In this document: piece by piece, positions 7,721 through 14,686 of the stretch | Position numbering within the stretch: position 1 is the stretch's first letter | Layout: each line of letters starts with the position of its first letter | NCBI GenBank assembly: GCA_003641415.1 | Contig: QNAG01000011.1 | Location: 1 to 21,803, forward strand | DNA: 21,803 nt | Reading direction: 5' to 3' | Source: Candidatus Zixiibacteriota bacterium | Lineage (GTDB): Bacteria > Zixibacteria > MSB-5A5 > GN15 > FEB-12 | Program-made: the position numbers and the translations under genes | Notes under the pieces: model-generated | Seen by the model: the letters and a program-made list of their open reading frames with translations, nothing else | The model's database searches: none | What the model was told of the DNA's origin: nothing

Positions 7721-8856
7721 TACAAAATTATTAACTCTGAACGAAGCGCCCCTGCCTGTTTTAGGGCTTGGAAAATGGCAATAATATCTCGTGGTGTGGC
7801 GCCGATCTGGTTCAATGCCTTTGCAACATCGGAAAGATACACAACACGCTTCAGATTTATGACTCGCGCTTTTTCATCGGCAACATTTATTCGCGAATCC
7901 TGAGTAACAACTGTCTGACCATCACTAAATGGCTCCGGTTGTGAAATAACAGGACTAGATTGGATATTAACAGTAATTGTTCCGTGAGCAATGGCCACCG
8001 GTTCAATTGTTACATGTTGACCAACTACTATGGTTCCTGTTTTTTCGTTAATCACTACTCGGGCAGTGGCATCCGGAACTATTTGTAGAAGCCCAATATC
8101 TGATATAAACTTGATACGGCTTGTCTGGTGTGACAAAGAATCCGGAACAACCAATTTTATGGTGCCAGCATCCAACGGATAGGCCAACAACCCATACTTG
8201 ATATTTATGCGTTCGGCCACCCTGTGAATGGTAGTGAAATCTGGGTCTCGCAATGACAAGCGCAGTTCCCTATTTTCAGACGATGGACCCTCTAATGGAT
8301 TTGTAATCTTGCCTCCGCCAGGTACTCGGCCAACGAGAGTGTAGTTGTTGACGATTTTGTTTCCATCATCAACCTGTACATTGAAACCACCTATCGAAAT
8401 TGGTCCCTGGGCTACCGCCCGTTGTACTCCGTCGAGGGCCGACAATGGCGTCATAAGCAGTGTCCCTCCCTGAAGAGAAGAAGCATCTCCAACTGATGAT
8501 ACCATTACATCTACATACGAACCCTTGGACAAATGACTACTGATCTTTGCCGTAACCATAACAGCAGCAACATTCTTAACCTTAACCTTATTCTGCTCAA
8601 CTGTAAGCCCCATGCGTTCCATCATATTTACCAGTGACTGTACTGTAAATTGAGTACCAGTTCCGTCACCAGTCCCATCAAGCCCTATCACTAAACCATA
8701 CCCAATCAGGTCTTCCTGCTGCTTGTTTTGGAAATCACAAATATCCTTGATCCTGACCTTGCCGGCATTAGCCACAGAAGTCATTGCTATCACCAAACAG
8801 CAAATAAGGTACAGTCCTGCCGGAGTAGCGAGCGTCCGTGCGAGAATCGAGTACAT
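7720..8856 (-). CDS. flgI: Flagellar P-ring protein FlgI
   Basis: The 378-residue protein has the FlgI opening after its signal peptide: VRIKDICDF, LIGYGLVIGLDGTGDG, and then TVQSLVNMMERMGL. Later blocks also match, including VDVMVSSVGDASSLQGGTLL and the C-terminal VAKALNQIGATPRDIIAIFQALKQAGAL. The ring surrounds the rod at the peptidoglycan layer, so the protein is exported to the periplasm. Residues 1-32 are a Sec signal peptide with an ANA cleavage-like end. The chosen start is ATG 8856, with AGGAGG four bases upstream. A TTG at 8877 would add seven residues but has no ribosome site. The Shine-Dalgarno overlaps the flgH stop (TAGGAGG). Confidence 0.96.
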   Translation of the reverse strand: MYSILARTLATPAGLYLICCLVIAMTSVANAGKVRIKDICDFQNKQQEDLIGYGLVIGLDGTGDGTGTQFTVQSLVNMMERMGLTVEQNKVKVKNVAAVMVTAKISSHLSKGSYVDVMVSSVGDASSLQGGTLLMTPLSALDGVQRAVAQGPISIGGFNVQVDDGNKIVNNYTLVGRVPGGGKITNPLEGPSSENRELRLSLRDPDFTTIHRVAERINIKYGLLAYPLDAGTIKLVVPDSLSHQTSRIKFISDIGLLQIVPDATARVVINEKTGTIVVGQHVTIEPVAIAHGTITVNIQSSPVISQPEPFSDGQTVVTQDSRINVADEKARVINLKRVVYLSDVAKALNQIGATPRDIIAIFQALKQAGALRSELIIL

Positions 8857-8864
8857 GAAACCTC

Positions 8865-9452
8865 CTAAAAAAGCCAATTGATGAAGCGAGTAAAGAAGCC
8901 TGGCCGACTGGCGGTAGAAGCATTCCCTTTGCCGCTGTAATGAATCTCGGCATCAGCAATGAGATAGGAATCTATAGTGTTGCTCGGAGAAATATCCTTC
9001 TGTCGAACAACACCTGTCAGTGATAAAGTTTCTCTATCCCCTGATATGCCAACAGTTCGAGATCCTTCTATAACCAGATCGCCGTTGGGCAATACACTCA
9101 CAACTGTAACTGACATCCGAGCTCGCAACATACCATTGCGGACATTCTCCCCTTTACCATCAAAGGAATTCCCGTTCTTGCCGTCGATGCTAAACATCGG
9201 AATGAAATCAAGCGGACCAGCACCGGGACCGCCTTTAGTGGAAAAAGATGTGCTTTTCTCTGTTTTGCTTTCAGCTTTTTGCGAAGCTTTGCTCTGCTCG
9301 TAAATCAGTACCGTTAATATGTCGCCTACCTTGTGTGCCTTAATGTCTGTAAACAACGATTGCGCTTGACCGAAATCGTCACCCCTCAATTTTAGAGAAA
9401 AGGGCAGCAATAGTAGTACCAGCAAAATAAACAGAAATCTTTTCAAATTCAT
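8865..9452 (-). CDS. flgH: Flagellar L-ring protein FlgH without lipobox cysteine
   Basis: Matching FlgH features are LFTDIKAHKVGDILTVLIYEQ, the GSRTVGISGDRETLSLTGVVR block, and DISPSNTIDSYLIADAEI with YSGKG before the C-terminal RFINWLF. FlgH forms the outer-membrane L-ring and in proteobacteria is a lipoprotein. Here the 195-residue protein has a strongly hydrophobic N-terminal signal (KRFLFILLVLLLLPFSLKLRG) but no cysteine in the signal region or, as far as I can see, anywhere in the protein. It would therefore not be lipidated. ATG 9452 is chosen because GAGGGG lies just upstream and a signal peptide begins there. A longer in-frame start at 9503 would bury the signal and overlap flgA. Confidence 0.93.
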   Translation of the reverse strand: MNLKRFLFILLVLLLLPFSLKLRGDDFGQAQSLFTDIKAHKVGDILTVLIYEQSKASQKAESKTEKSTSFSTKGGPGAGPLDFIPMFSIDGKNGNSFDGKGENVRNGMLRARMSVTVVSVLPNGDLVIEGSRTVGISGDRETLSLTGVVRQKDISPSNTIDSYLIADAEIHYSGKGNASTASRPGFFTRFINWLF

Positions 9453-9471
9453 ATTCCCCTCAATTCCTATT

Positions 9472-10164
9472 TTAGGGGTCAACAGCAACAGCACTCGCAT
9501 CAACCACGCGTGCCATAATTATCTTCCGCGATGATTTGTTCCTGACCTTTATGTAATCACCAGCCATGCCTGATTCCATCGCCACCCCTGGTGCGGAAAC
9601 ATGGCATAGCCCATCGACATAGACAATCGACACTTCTCGACCAGATTCGATATCAGGAATCGCTTCGATAGAAGTCGTTGTTAAAATAACGCCTTTTCTG
9701 AGATACCTTTTAGCCCTGTGTCCATCAAGAACAGTAAAGGAGTTAACAGGTTTCTCTCTCAGGGACGTCACATCCATTCGACGAATAATAACATTGTTGG
9801 TCGAGAATGTATCCTTGCGCCGAATCTTGTCGGAAGTGACCAGAACATCGGCGAATTTTCTAATCTTAAGTCTGACCTGCCCACTCTCGACCAGTTTGCC
9901 ATCATGGCTTACTTCGACCAATACCGAAAACAATCCCAGCGGTTCCTTCTGAGTTAAAGCTCGCACAGATACTTCACTCAGATCGACATCGGCTGACTTG
10001 AGACGGCAGGTGAGGATTCCCAGTTCATATATAGTCGTATCCAATTGATACATATCGATCAGATGATTAATAATTGCCTGTTCACACGGCATAGCATTAA
10101 GAGAAGTTCCAAACGAAAGCAAAAGAACAAGAGCCAGACAAATTGTTATGCGTTTTGGATTCAC
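9472..10164 (-). CDS. flgA: P-ring assembly chaperone FlgA
   Basis: The 230-residue protein has a Sec signal peptide (residues 1-24, ending SLNA). The C-terminal half is SAF/FlgA-like: RRKDTFSTNNVIIRRMDV, RAKRYLRKGVILTTTSIE, then VSIVYVDG and ending with KIIMARVVD, the fold shared with antifreeze-type and CpaB proteins. FlgA is a periplasmic chaperone for polymerisation of FlgI. The start is GTG at 10164, directly before a standard signal peptide; AGAGG lies about ten bases upstream, overlapping the end of flgG. Its place between flgG and flgH fits. The N-terminal third is weakly conserved, as usual for the family. Confidence 0.9.
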   Translation of the reverse strand: MNPKRITICLALVLLLSFGTSLNAMPCEQAIINHLIDMYQLDTTIYELGILTCRLKSADVDLSEVSVRALTQKEPLGLFSVLVEVSHDGKLVESGQVRLKIRKFADVLVTSDKIRRKDTFSTNNVIIRRMDVTSLREKPVNSFTVLDGHRAKRYLRKGVILTTTSIEAIPDIESGREVSIVYVDGLCHVSAPGVAMESGMAGDYIKVRNKSSRKIIMARVVDASAVAVDP

Positions 10165-10171
10165 AGATATA

Positions 10172-10960
10172 TTACCTCTTTAGATTGTTGGCAATACTGG
10201 ACATATCGTCAGCGGTTTGAATGGCTTTTGAGTTCATTTCGTAAGCCCGTTGCGCAACAATCATATTAACCATCTCATCAACCACTTCGACATTAGACAT
10301 TTCGAGATATCCCTGGTCGACCTGACCCAGCCCACTCTGGGTGGGAATGTCAGTGAGCGGATCGCCGGAAGCCCGGGTGGCAATCAACAGGTTACGCCCC
10401 AGTGCTTCAAGACCGGCAGGATTGACAAACCTGGCTAGTTCGATTTGCCCTACAGTGGTTGGATCAGCCTGGCCGGCAACCATCACTTCGACAGTGCCAT
10501 CAGTAGCTACCGAGATAGCTGTAGCGTCCTGAGGAATGCTAATCCCGGGATCAAGGAAAAAACCATCAGCGTTGACTATTCGTCCATCACCAGATATTTT
10601 GAAAGCCCCATCTCGCGTGTATGCAATAGTGCCATTGGGATGCTGAATTTGGAAAAAACCATCACCACTTATTGCTAAATCGAGTGGATTGCCTGTTGGT
10701 GATAGGGTTCCACCGGAAAACTGGCGGGATGTGGCCGATGCTCGAGCGCCATATCCTATGGCCAGACCAGTGGGTACTTCCGAACCAAGTGCGGATGTTG
10801 TGCCTGCTTTACGGTAGTTTTGGTAAAGAACATCTTGGAACTCTATTTTACTCCGCTTAAATCCAGTCGTATTCACGTTAGCCAGGTTGTTGGCTATATT
10901 ATCCACATTCATCTGCTGAGCAACCATCCCGCTGGCGGCTGTGCGCATGGCTTTAATCAT
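10172..10960 (-). CDS. flgG: Flagellar distal rod protein FlgG
   Basis: The 262-residue protein has the family length. Its N-terminus, IKAMRTAASGMVAQQMNVD then NIANNLANVNTTGFKRSK, and its C-terminus, GYLEMSNVEVVDEMVNMIVAQRAYE then SKAIQTADDM, are the paired coiled-coil ends of rod/hook proteins. The middle motif GNPLDLAISGDGFFQIQ is typical of FlgG/FlgF. FlgG builds the distal rod. There is no signal peptide because export uses the flagellar apparatus. ATG 10960 has AGGAGG six bases upstream. It is 30 bases after flgF and 7 bases before flgA. Confidence 0.97.
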   Translation of the reverse strand: MIKAMRTAASGMVAQQMNVDNIANNLANVNTTGFKRSKIEFQDVLYQNYRKAGTTSALGSEVPTGLAIGYGARASATSRQFSGGTLSPTGNPLDLAISGDGFFQIQHPNGTIAYTRDGAFKISGDGRIVNADGFFLDPGISIPQDATAISVATDGTVEVMVAGQADPTTVGQIELARFVNPAGLEALGRNLLIATRASGDPLTDIPTQSGLGQVDQGYLEMSNVEVVDEMVNMIVAQRAYEMNSKAIQTADDMSSIANNLKR

Positions 10961-10990
10961 TTCTTCCTCCTATATCAAGCACCTGATTTC

Positions 10991-11722
10991 CTAACCTCTT
11001 GAACCAACTCGATTGAACAATTTCTCGAGAGAGTCATCCTGTGATTGAATTGATTTAGCGTTGGCTTCATATGATCGATAGGCAATGATCATATCAACCA
11101 TCTCGCTTACGATATCCACATTTGAAGATTCTATGTATCCCTGCCGTATTACTGCATAGTCGACTGGAATAAGTTCAACTTCTTCCGGCACCACGAACAT
11201 ACCTCGTCCGATCTTCTGTAATTGTTGCAAGTCTTCAACTGTCACTGGTGTCAGTTGTCCCATGACGGAACCGTCCACTTCTACCTCTCCAGATTGGGAA
11301 ATTGTTACCTTGCCATTTCCAATCTCAATAGCGCCACCCTCTGAAACGACAATAGCTCCACCTGGCGCAGCCAGCATACCGTCCTTATTAACTGTGAATG
11401 ACCCGTTGCGTGTTATAGCAGTAGAGCCATCTTCAAGCTGCAGGGTAAAGAAACCGTCACCATCAATAGCTAAATCGAGAGGATTACTGGTTCGATCGAA
11501 CATACCGGCTGAGTAGTCTGTATAGATTTCCTCAGACATTGGTTGCTCCCAGTCGGATCTGGTTACTCTCTGACGCTGTTCAGCGCGGGAAAGCTCCCGA
11601 GTAAAAAGCGAGTCCTTCTTATATCCGGGAGTCGCAGCGTTGGCTACATTATGAGCAGTCAGTTCCTGCTTCTTGATGTTGGGCAGCATGCCAGTTGCGG
11701 ATGTATATATTCCCTTAATCAT
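10991..11722 (-). CDS. flgF: Flagellar rod protein FlgF, first gene of the operon
   Basis: The 243-residue protein has the rod-protein ends IKGIYTSATGM, NVANAATPGYKK and QGYIESSNVDIVSEMVDMIIAYRSYEANAK, plus the central NPLDLAIDGDGFFTLQ. It resembles FlgG but is the first of the tandem pair, so FlgF is the best call; a FlhO-type paralogue is the alternative. ATG 11722 has GGAGG five bases upstream. An in-frame ATG at 11734 (adding MEVY) falls exactly where transcription from the sigma-54 promoter at 11745-11760 is predicted to begin, so the mRNA leader would be about 12 bases or absent. Confidence 0.93.
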   Translation of the reverse strand: MIKGIYTSATGMLPNIKKQELTAHNVANAATPGYKKDSLFTRELSRAEQRQRVTRSDWEQPMSEEIYTDYSAGMFDRTSNPLDLAIDGDGFFTLQLEDGSTAITRNGSFTVNKDGMLAAPGGAIVVSEGGAIEIGNGKVTISQSGEVEVDGSVMGQLTPVTVEDLQQLQKIGRGMFVVPEEVELIPVDYAVIRQGYIESSNVDIVSEMVDMIIAYRSYEANAKSIQSQDDSLEKLFNRVGSRG

Positions 11723-11744
11723 ATAAACCTCCATTTCCCGACAT

Positions 11745-11760
11745 TGCATAGCTTGTGCCA
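11745..11760 (-). promoter_or_regulatory. Sigma-54 (-24/-12) promoter for the flagellar operon
   Basis: The minus strand reads TGGCACAAGCTATGCA. Against the RpoN consensus TGGCACG-N4-TTGCA it keeps the whole TGGCAC, has the GG-to-GC spacing of exactly ten bases, and matches TGCA of the -12 box. Only the G after CAC and one T differ. Predicted initiation is near 11734, twelve bases before the flgF ATG. Sigma-54 control of rod, ring and hook genes is known from several flagellated bacteria and needs an NtrC-type activator, which is not in this window. Confidence 0.8.
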
Positions 11761-11796
11761 AGCTTGCGTTATTAGGGTAACAGCATAAGTGACACT

Positions 11797-11887
11797 ACGT
11801 TACGAACGTGAGGGATTTTTAGAGAAATAACCGAATCGGAATCAATTTCCCAGATAATGGGATGTTATTTCCAAATCACAGGTGTGA
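11797..11887 (-). promoter_or_regulatory. Cluster of inverted repeats upstream of the sigma-54 promoter (possible activator sites)
   Basis: Four short symmetric elements lie about 60-155 bases upstream of the predicted flgF transcription start: ACGTT-acg-AACGT (11797-11809), CCGA-a-TCGG (11831-11839), TCCCA-gataa-TGGGA (11848-11862), and TCACAGGTGTGA (11876-11887). The hexamer ATTTCC also occurs twice, 22 bases apart (11845 and 11867), about two helical turns. Sigma-54 promoters need an activator bound upstream at roughly this distance, so these are candidate enhancer sites. None matches a site I know. Confidence 0.35.
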
Positions 11888-11907
11888 TGTGCTTCTGAAG
11901 GGGAGCT

Positions 11908-12120
11908 TTAATTGGGAAGTTTTTCGTACTTGACTTTGGTCTTGTCTATTAATCTATCCATAGCTTCATCGAAGCGTTGTTTGCTAAGAAATTTCCCGTT
12001 CGATTTCTGATACAACGGACAATCAGACTTGTAGCCGAAACATTTTAATCCTTCGGCAAGGTAGCAAGCTCGGATGTATGAACACCTCTCAGCTTTCTTG
12101 GGAGATAACTTCTTTGACAT
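11908..12120 (-). CDS. Small basic four-cysteine protein of unknown function
   Basis: The ORF encodes 70 residues, rich in lysine/arginine, with four cysteines spaced C13-x5-C19-x7-C27-x6-C34 and a helical, charged C-terminal half (EAMDRLIDKTKVKYEKL). I do not recognise the family. The cysteine spacing could bind zinc or an Fe-S cluster, but no standard zinc-ribbon CxxC pair is present. There is no signal peptide. It lies on the same strand as and upstream of flgF, separated by the inverted-repeat region. A sigma-54-like element at 12210-12225 could transcribe it. No clear Shine-Dalgarno precedes ATG 12120, so the start is uncertain. The composition looks like a real protein and no longer frame covers it on either strand, but its reality is less sure than that of its neighbours. 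Confidence 0.6.
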   Translation of the reverse strand: MSKKLSPKKAERCSYIRACYLAEGLKCFGYKSDCPLYQKSNGKFLSKQRFDEAMDRLIDKTKVKYEKLPN

Positions 12121-12209
12121 ATTATAGATATCGGAGAATTGACTGGAAATCTGAATGGAAACTTATCATTTAACTTCAATTTGTTAGGCAAAAGATTGCT
12201 ATAATAGGA

Positions 12210-12225
12210 TGCAAACAAAAGTCCA
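12210..12225 (-). promoter_or_regulatory. Weaker sigma-54-like element upstream of the four-cysteine gene
   Basis: The minus strand reads TGGACTTTTGTTTGCA. The GG and GC dinucleotides are ten bases apart and the -12 box TTTGCA is perfect, but the -24 box keeps only TGG. Initiation would be near 12199, giving a leader of about 79 bases before ATG 12120. In an AT-rich stretch a chance match is plausible. Confidence 0.35.
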
Positions 12226-12333
12226 TCCCATGTAAATTTTTTGAAAAAAGATGTTGCAATCAAACGATTACTAAGTTATACTTAATACACCCAAGGGATT
12301 TTTCACCAAGTACTTACGTGTATTGTCCCGGGA

Positions 12334-12362
12334 TTGTTACACTTCTATTAGGATAGTATATA
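12334..12362 (+). promoter_or_regulatory. Possible sigma-70-type promoter for the dockerin-like gene
   Basis: TTGTTA (12334-12339) and TATATA (12357-12362) are separated by 17 bases. Each matches four of six consensus positions. It lies about 60 bases before the ATG at 12423. The spacing is right but the match is weak. Confidence 0.3.
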
Positions 12363-12422
12363 GTTTCTTGTTCACGTAGCATTGATTTTGCTTGGATAAC
12401 TTGTATGAAAAAGGAAGCCAAT

Positions 12423-13166
12423 ATGCGTACGTGGATTTTCTGTGCATTTGTGCTGGCTCTGATACTGCCAGCAATACCAGTTTTAGCCGAAAATAGTATT
12501 ACTATTGATTCGGTCGCTACCTTTACCAATCAAACAGGGAAAGTTCCTGTTAACTTTACAAACGACATTGAACTAGCCGGAGTCGAACTAACAGTTTGGT
12601 GGAACTCTCCTGAGATACAGATTGACTCGTTCTCATTTATCGATGGTCGGGTTGATTATACTACCTTAAAAGGTACCTATGTAATGGGAGATACTGTTAC
12701 AGTATACGCTCTACCATTTTCAGGAGAACCTTTAATTGGTATTGGTACCGGACTTTTCGGTCATCTTCATTTTTCGTACCCCTTGGAAATCAACCCACAA
12801 GTAGTCACAATTGACAGTGTCACAGTCATAGTTCCTCCGGATGTAGATTATGGGACACGATTTATGGAACCATCTAAAGGTTATTTCACGCCTGATTTCA
12901 ATAAGGGATATCTCGACATCCAACAGGCTTTCGGCTGTTGTTCCGGAATTCGTGGCAATGTTGATAATCAGGGTGACGATGAACCCAACATCGCCGATCT
13001 TACCTATCTTGTATCTTTCTTGTTCCAGGGTGGCCCCCCGCCAGATTGTCCGGAAGAGGCCGATATGAATGCCGATGGTGATCCTGAGGCAAATGTCGCT
13101 GACCTGACATACCTTATTGCATTCTTATTCCTGGGTGGACCTGACCCTCTCCCCTGCAACCCGTAA
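12423..13166 (+). CDS. Secreted protein with cohesin-like N-terminal region and C-terminal dockerin-like double repeat
   Basis: The 247-residue protein has a Sec signal peptide (residues 1-22, ending VLA). Residues about 23-165 are a beta-rich region (ITIDSVATFTN..GKVPVNFTN..ELAGVELTVWW) resembling the cohesin-like/carbohydrate-binding beta-sandwich fold; this assignment is tentative. After a CC-x-G-x-RGNVD hinge come two dockerin-like repeats, each with an Asp/Asn-rich calcium-type loop followed by ADLTYL(V/I)..LF.GGP, then the end. The protein is probably exported or surface-associated, and the dockerin-like end may mediate calcium-dependent protein contacts. ATG 12423 is chosen because AAGGA lies about seven bases before it and the signal peptide begins there; an in-frame ATG at 12405 is possible. 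No obvious functional link to its neighbours. Confidence 0.88.
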   Translation: MRTWIFCAFVLALILPAIPVLAENSITIDSVATFTNQTGKVPVNFTNDIELAGVELTVWWNSPEIQIDSFSFIDGRVDYTTLKGTYVMGDTVTVYALPFSGEPLIGIGTGLFGHLHFSYPLEINPQVVTIDSVTVIVPPDVDYGTRFMEPSKGYFTPDFNKGYLDIQQAFGCCSGIRGNVDNQGDDEPNIADLTYLVSFLFQGGPPPDCPEEADMNADGDPEANVADLTYLIAFLFLGGPDPLPCNP

Positions 13167-13197
13167 TAGGTACATTAACAATTCTAAAGAAATTTAT

Positions 13198-13227
13198 AAT
13201 GCCGATTCCCAAGGGGGTCGGCATTTT
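13198..13227 (+). terminator. Rho-independent terminator, probably bidirectional
   Basis: A perfect 8-bp outer stem (AATGCCGA/TCGGCATT), extended inward by wobble pairs and CCC/GGG, is followed by a TTTT run on the plus strand, 32 bases after the stop of the dockerin-like gene. Read on the minus strand the hairpin is followed by ATAAATTTCTTT, so it may also end gatD transcripts coming from the right. The two genes converge here. Confidence 0.8.
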
Positions 13228-13303
13228 ATATGAACATGTAAGAGCAAAATTAGAGTGATAACCAGAATAGCATTTTGATCGAGAAGCACAATTGCTGTAT
13301 CAA

Positions 13304-14686
13304 CTACCTGTGAATAGAGTGGAGGAATTTTTCAACTTCAGGTACACCCCCCTGAAATATAAGATAACCATTATATGGCTCACGCTCAGTAATTTCTGAC
13401 CTTACAGGTGTAAGCATAATCTTTTTTACTTCGTCAAGATCATCTGTCTGTCCCAACGCCCAACCAAGTTTGACATAGGCAACTTCCGGTAGCATATTCT
13501 CGGTTGGTATTATTCCTAAACTCATCAGATCTCGTCCTGTATCGTAAACAAACATGTGTACATATCCCCAAAGGGTCTGCACCGTCATGTAGATTGCCAC
13601 ACCGGCCTTAGTGGCACGATCAATGGCAGGATAGACTGGTTTGTTTACATGGCCAAGACCGGTTCCGGCAATCACAATACCCCGGTAACCATTGTCTACC
13701 AATGAGTCAATTATGTCCGGTTGCATGTTGGGGTAATAGTAAATTAATGCAACCTTCTCTTCGAAGTAAGGCAGTATTTTTACTCCATGGTCCTGTCGTC
13801 GCCGATTGTAATCTTGCCAAATAGGAGTAATTTTCTTGCGGTCAATCATAGCCAAAGGGATATCACCTATGGTTCGAAAAGTTGAACGGTAAGAAGAGTG
13901 CATCTTGCGTACTCTTGTTCCCATGTGCAGCAGACCATATTCATCAGAGGTCGGTCCAAACATACAGACCATAACCTCGGCTATATCAGATTCCGCTGCT
14001 GCTTTAGTTGCGTGAATAAGATTCAGGGCGGCATCCGATGAAGGCCGGTCCGACGATCTCTGAGAACCAACAATAACTATCGGAACCGGTGGATTCTGCA
14101 CCATAAAGGAAAGCGCAGCGGCTGTGTGGTGCATTGTATCAGTGCCATGCCCAACGACAATACCATCAATCCCCTTGGCTATCTGTTCCCCAATGGCTTT
14201 AGCTAATACTATGTACTGTTTTGGTCCCATGTTTTCGCTGAACACAGCAAACAGTTTTTCAGTAGTCAAGTTGCAGATATCTGCCAACTCAGGCACAGCG
14301 CCATATAATTCCCCGGGAGAAAATGCCGGTATTACCGCACCGGTTCTATAGTCCAGACGTGAGGCTATCGTTCCTCCAGTACCAAACAGCTTGACACTCG
14401 GCTTGTTTTCAGAGACAGGAAATTCCTGCTCTGGTATTTTGTAGTGAGCTTCTTTGTACCCGGATTCCTTCATTTCAATGATAGTGTCAACCGAAATGCC
14501 TATATTATATCCAGTGTCAAGTTTGAGTACAATGTGAAGGTTATCGTCGTTCTCTGCTCGGGGCAGCACTATTCCCTCGAAATCACCACGTGTGCTCTTG
14601 ATTTTGGCTTCACTCCAGACACGAACACCATATTTCTCAAGCACAGTGAGCGCTTCACCGCGGTAACCCTGTACAGCGTCAGCCAT
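13304..14686 (-). CDS. gatD: Glu-tRNA(Gln) amidotransferase subunit D (archaeal type)
   Basis: The 460-residue protein has an N-terminal GatD-specific domain (about 1-90) followed by a type I asparaginase fold. The catalytic set is present: GTGGTIAS (Thr106), GHGTDTM (Thr182-Asp183) and TRVRKMHSS (Lys261). GSQRSSDRPSSDAALNL and GTGLGHV also match the family. In archaea GatD releases ammonia from glutamine or asparagine for GatE, which amidates Glu-tRNA(Gln). The N-terminal domain and the overlap with gatE by eight bases make plain L-asparaginase unlikely. ATG 14686 lies inside the end of gatE, after a purine-rich GAGGACGGTGG stretch. GatDE is regarded as the archaeal system, so its presence in a bacterium is notable. 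Confidence 0.92.
   Translation of the reverse strand: MADAVQGYRGEALTVLEKYGVRVWSEAKIKSTRGDFEGIVLPRAENDDNLHIVLKLDTGYNIGISVDTIIEMKESGYKEAHYKIPEQEFPVSENKPSVKLFGTGGTIASRLDYRTGAVIPAFSPGELYGAVPELADICNLTTEKLFAVFSENMGPKQYIVLAKAIGEQIAKGIDGIVVGHGTDTMHHTAAALSFMVQNPPVPIVIVGSQRSSDRPSSDAALNLIHATKAAAESDIAEVMVCMFGPTSDEYGLLHMGTRVRKMHSSYRSTFRTIGDIPLAMIDRKKITPIWQDYNRRRQDHGVKILPYFEEKVALIYYYPNMQPDIIDSLVDNGYRGIVIAGTGLGHVNKPVYPAIDRATKAGVAIYMTVQTLWGYVHMFVYDTGRDLMSLGIIPTENMLPEVAYVKLGWALGQTDDLDEVKKIMLTPVRSEITEREPYNGYLIFQGGVPEVEKFLHSIHR

Larger units (their letters stand above)
12121..12422. other. AT-rich divergent intergenic region
   Basis: These 302 bases separate the minus-strand four-cysteine gene from the plus-strand dockerin-like gene. 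I see no convincing coding frame. The region holds the weak sigma-54-like element at 12210-12225 (minus) and a weak plus-strand -35/-10 pair at 12334-12362. A perfect TATAAT at 12200-12205 (plus) has no -35 box at a suitable distance. No repeats or RNA structures of note were seen. Confidence 0.6.

Noticed and set aside
8161..8180. TGGCACC on the minus strand as another sigma-54 site
   Set aside because: It is inside flgI and has no GC-type -12 box at ten-base spacing.
10991..11761. Longer flgF start at 11761
   Set aside because: It would begin upstream of the predicted transcription start and inside the sigma-54 promoter; ATG 11722 has GGAGG and the family N-terminus.
11848..11862. TCCCA-gataa-TGGGA as a terminator for the four-cysteine gene
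   Set aside because: The stem is only five pairs and no T-run follows on the minus strand.
11876..11887. CRP-like site TCACAGGTGTGA
   Set aside because: The half-sites are in the opposite order (TCACA-N2-TGTGA rather than TGTGA-N6-TCACA), so it is not a CRP consensus; kept only as an inverted repeat.
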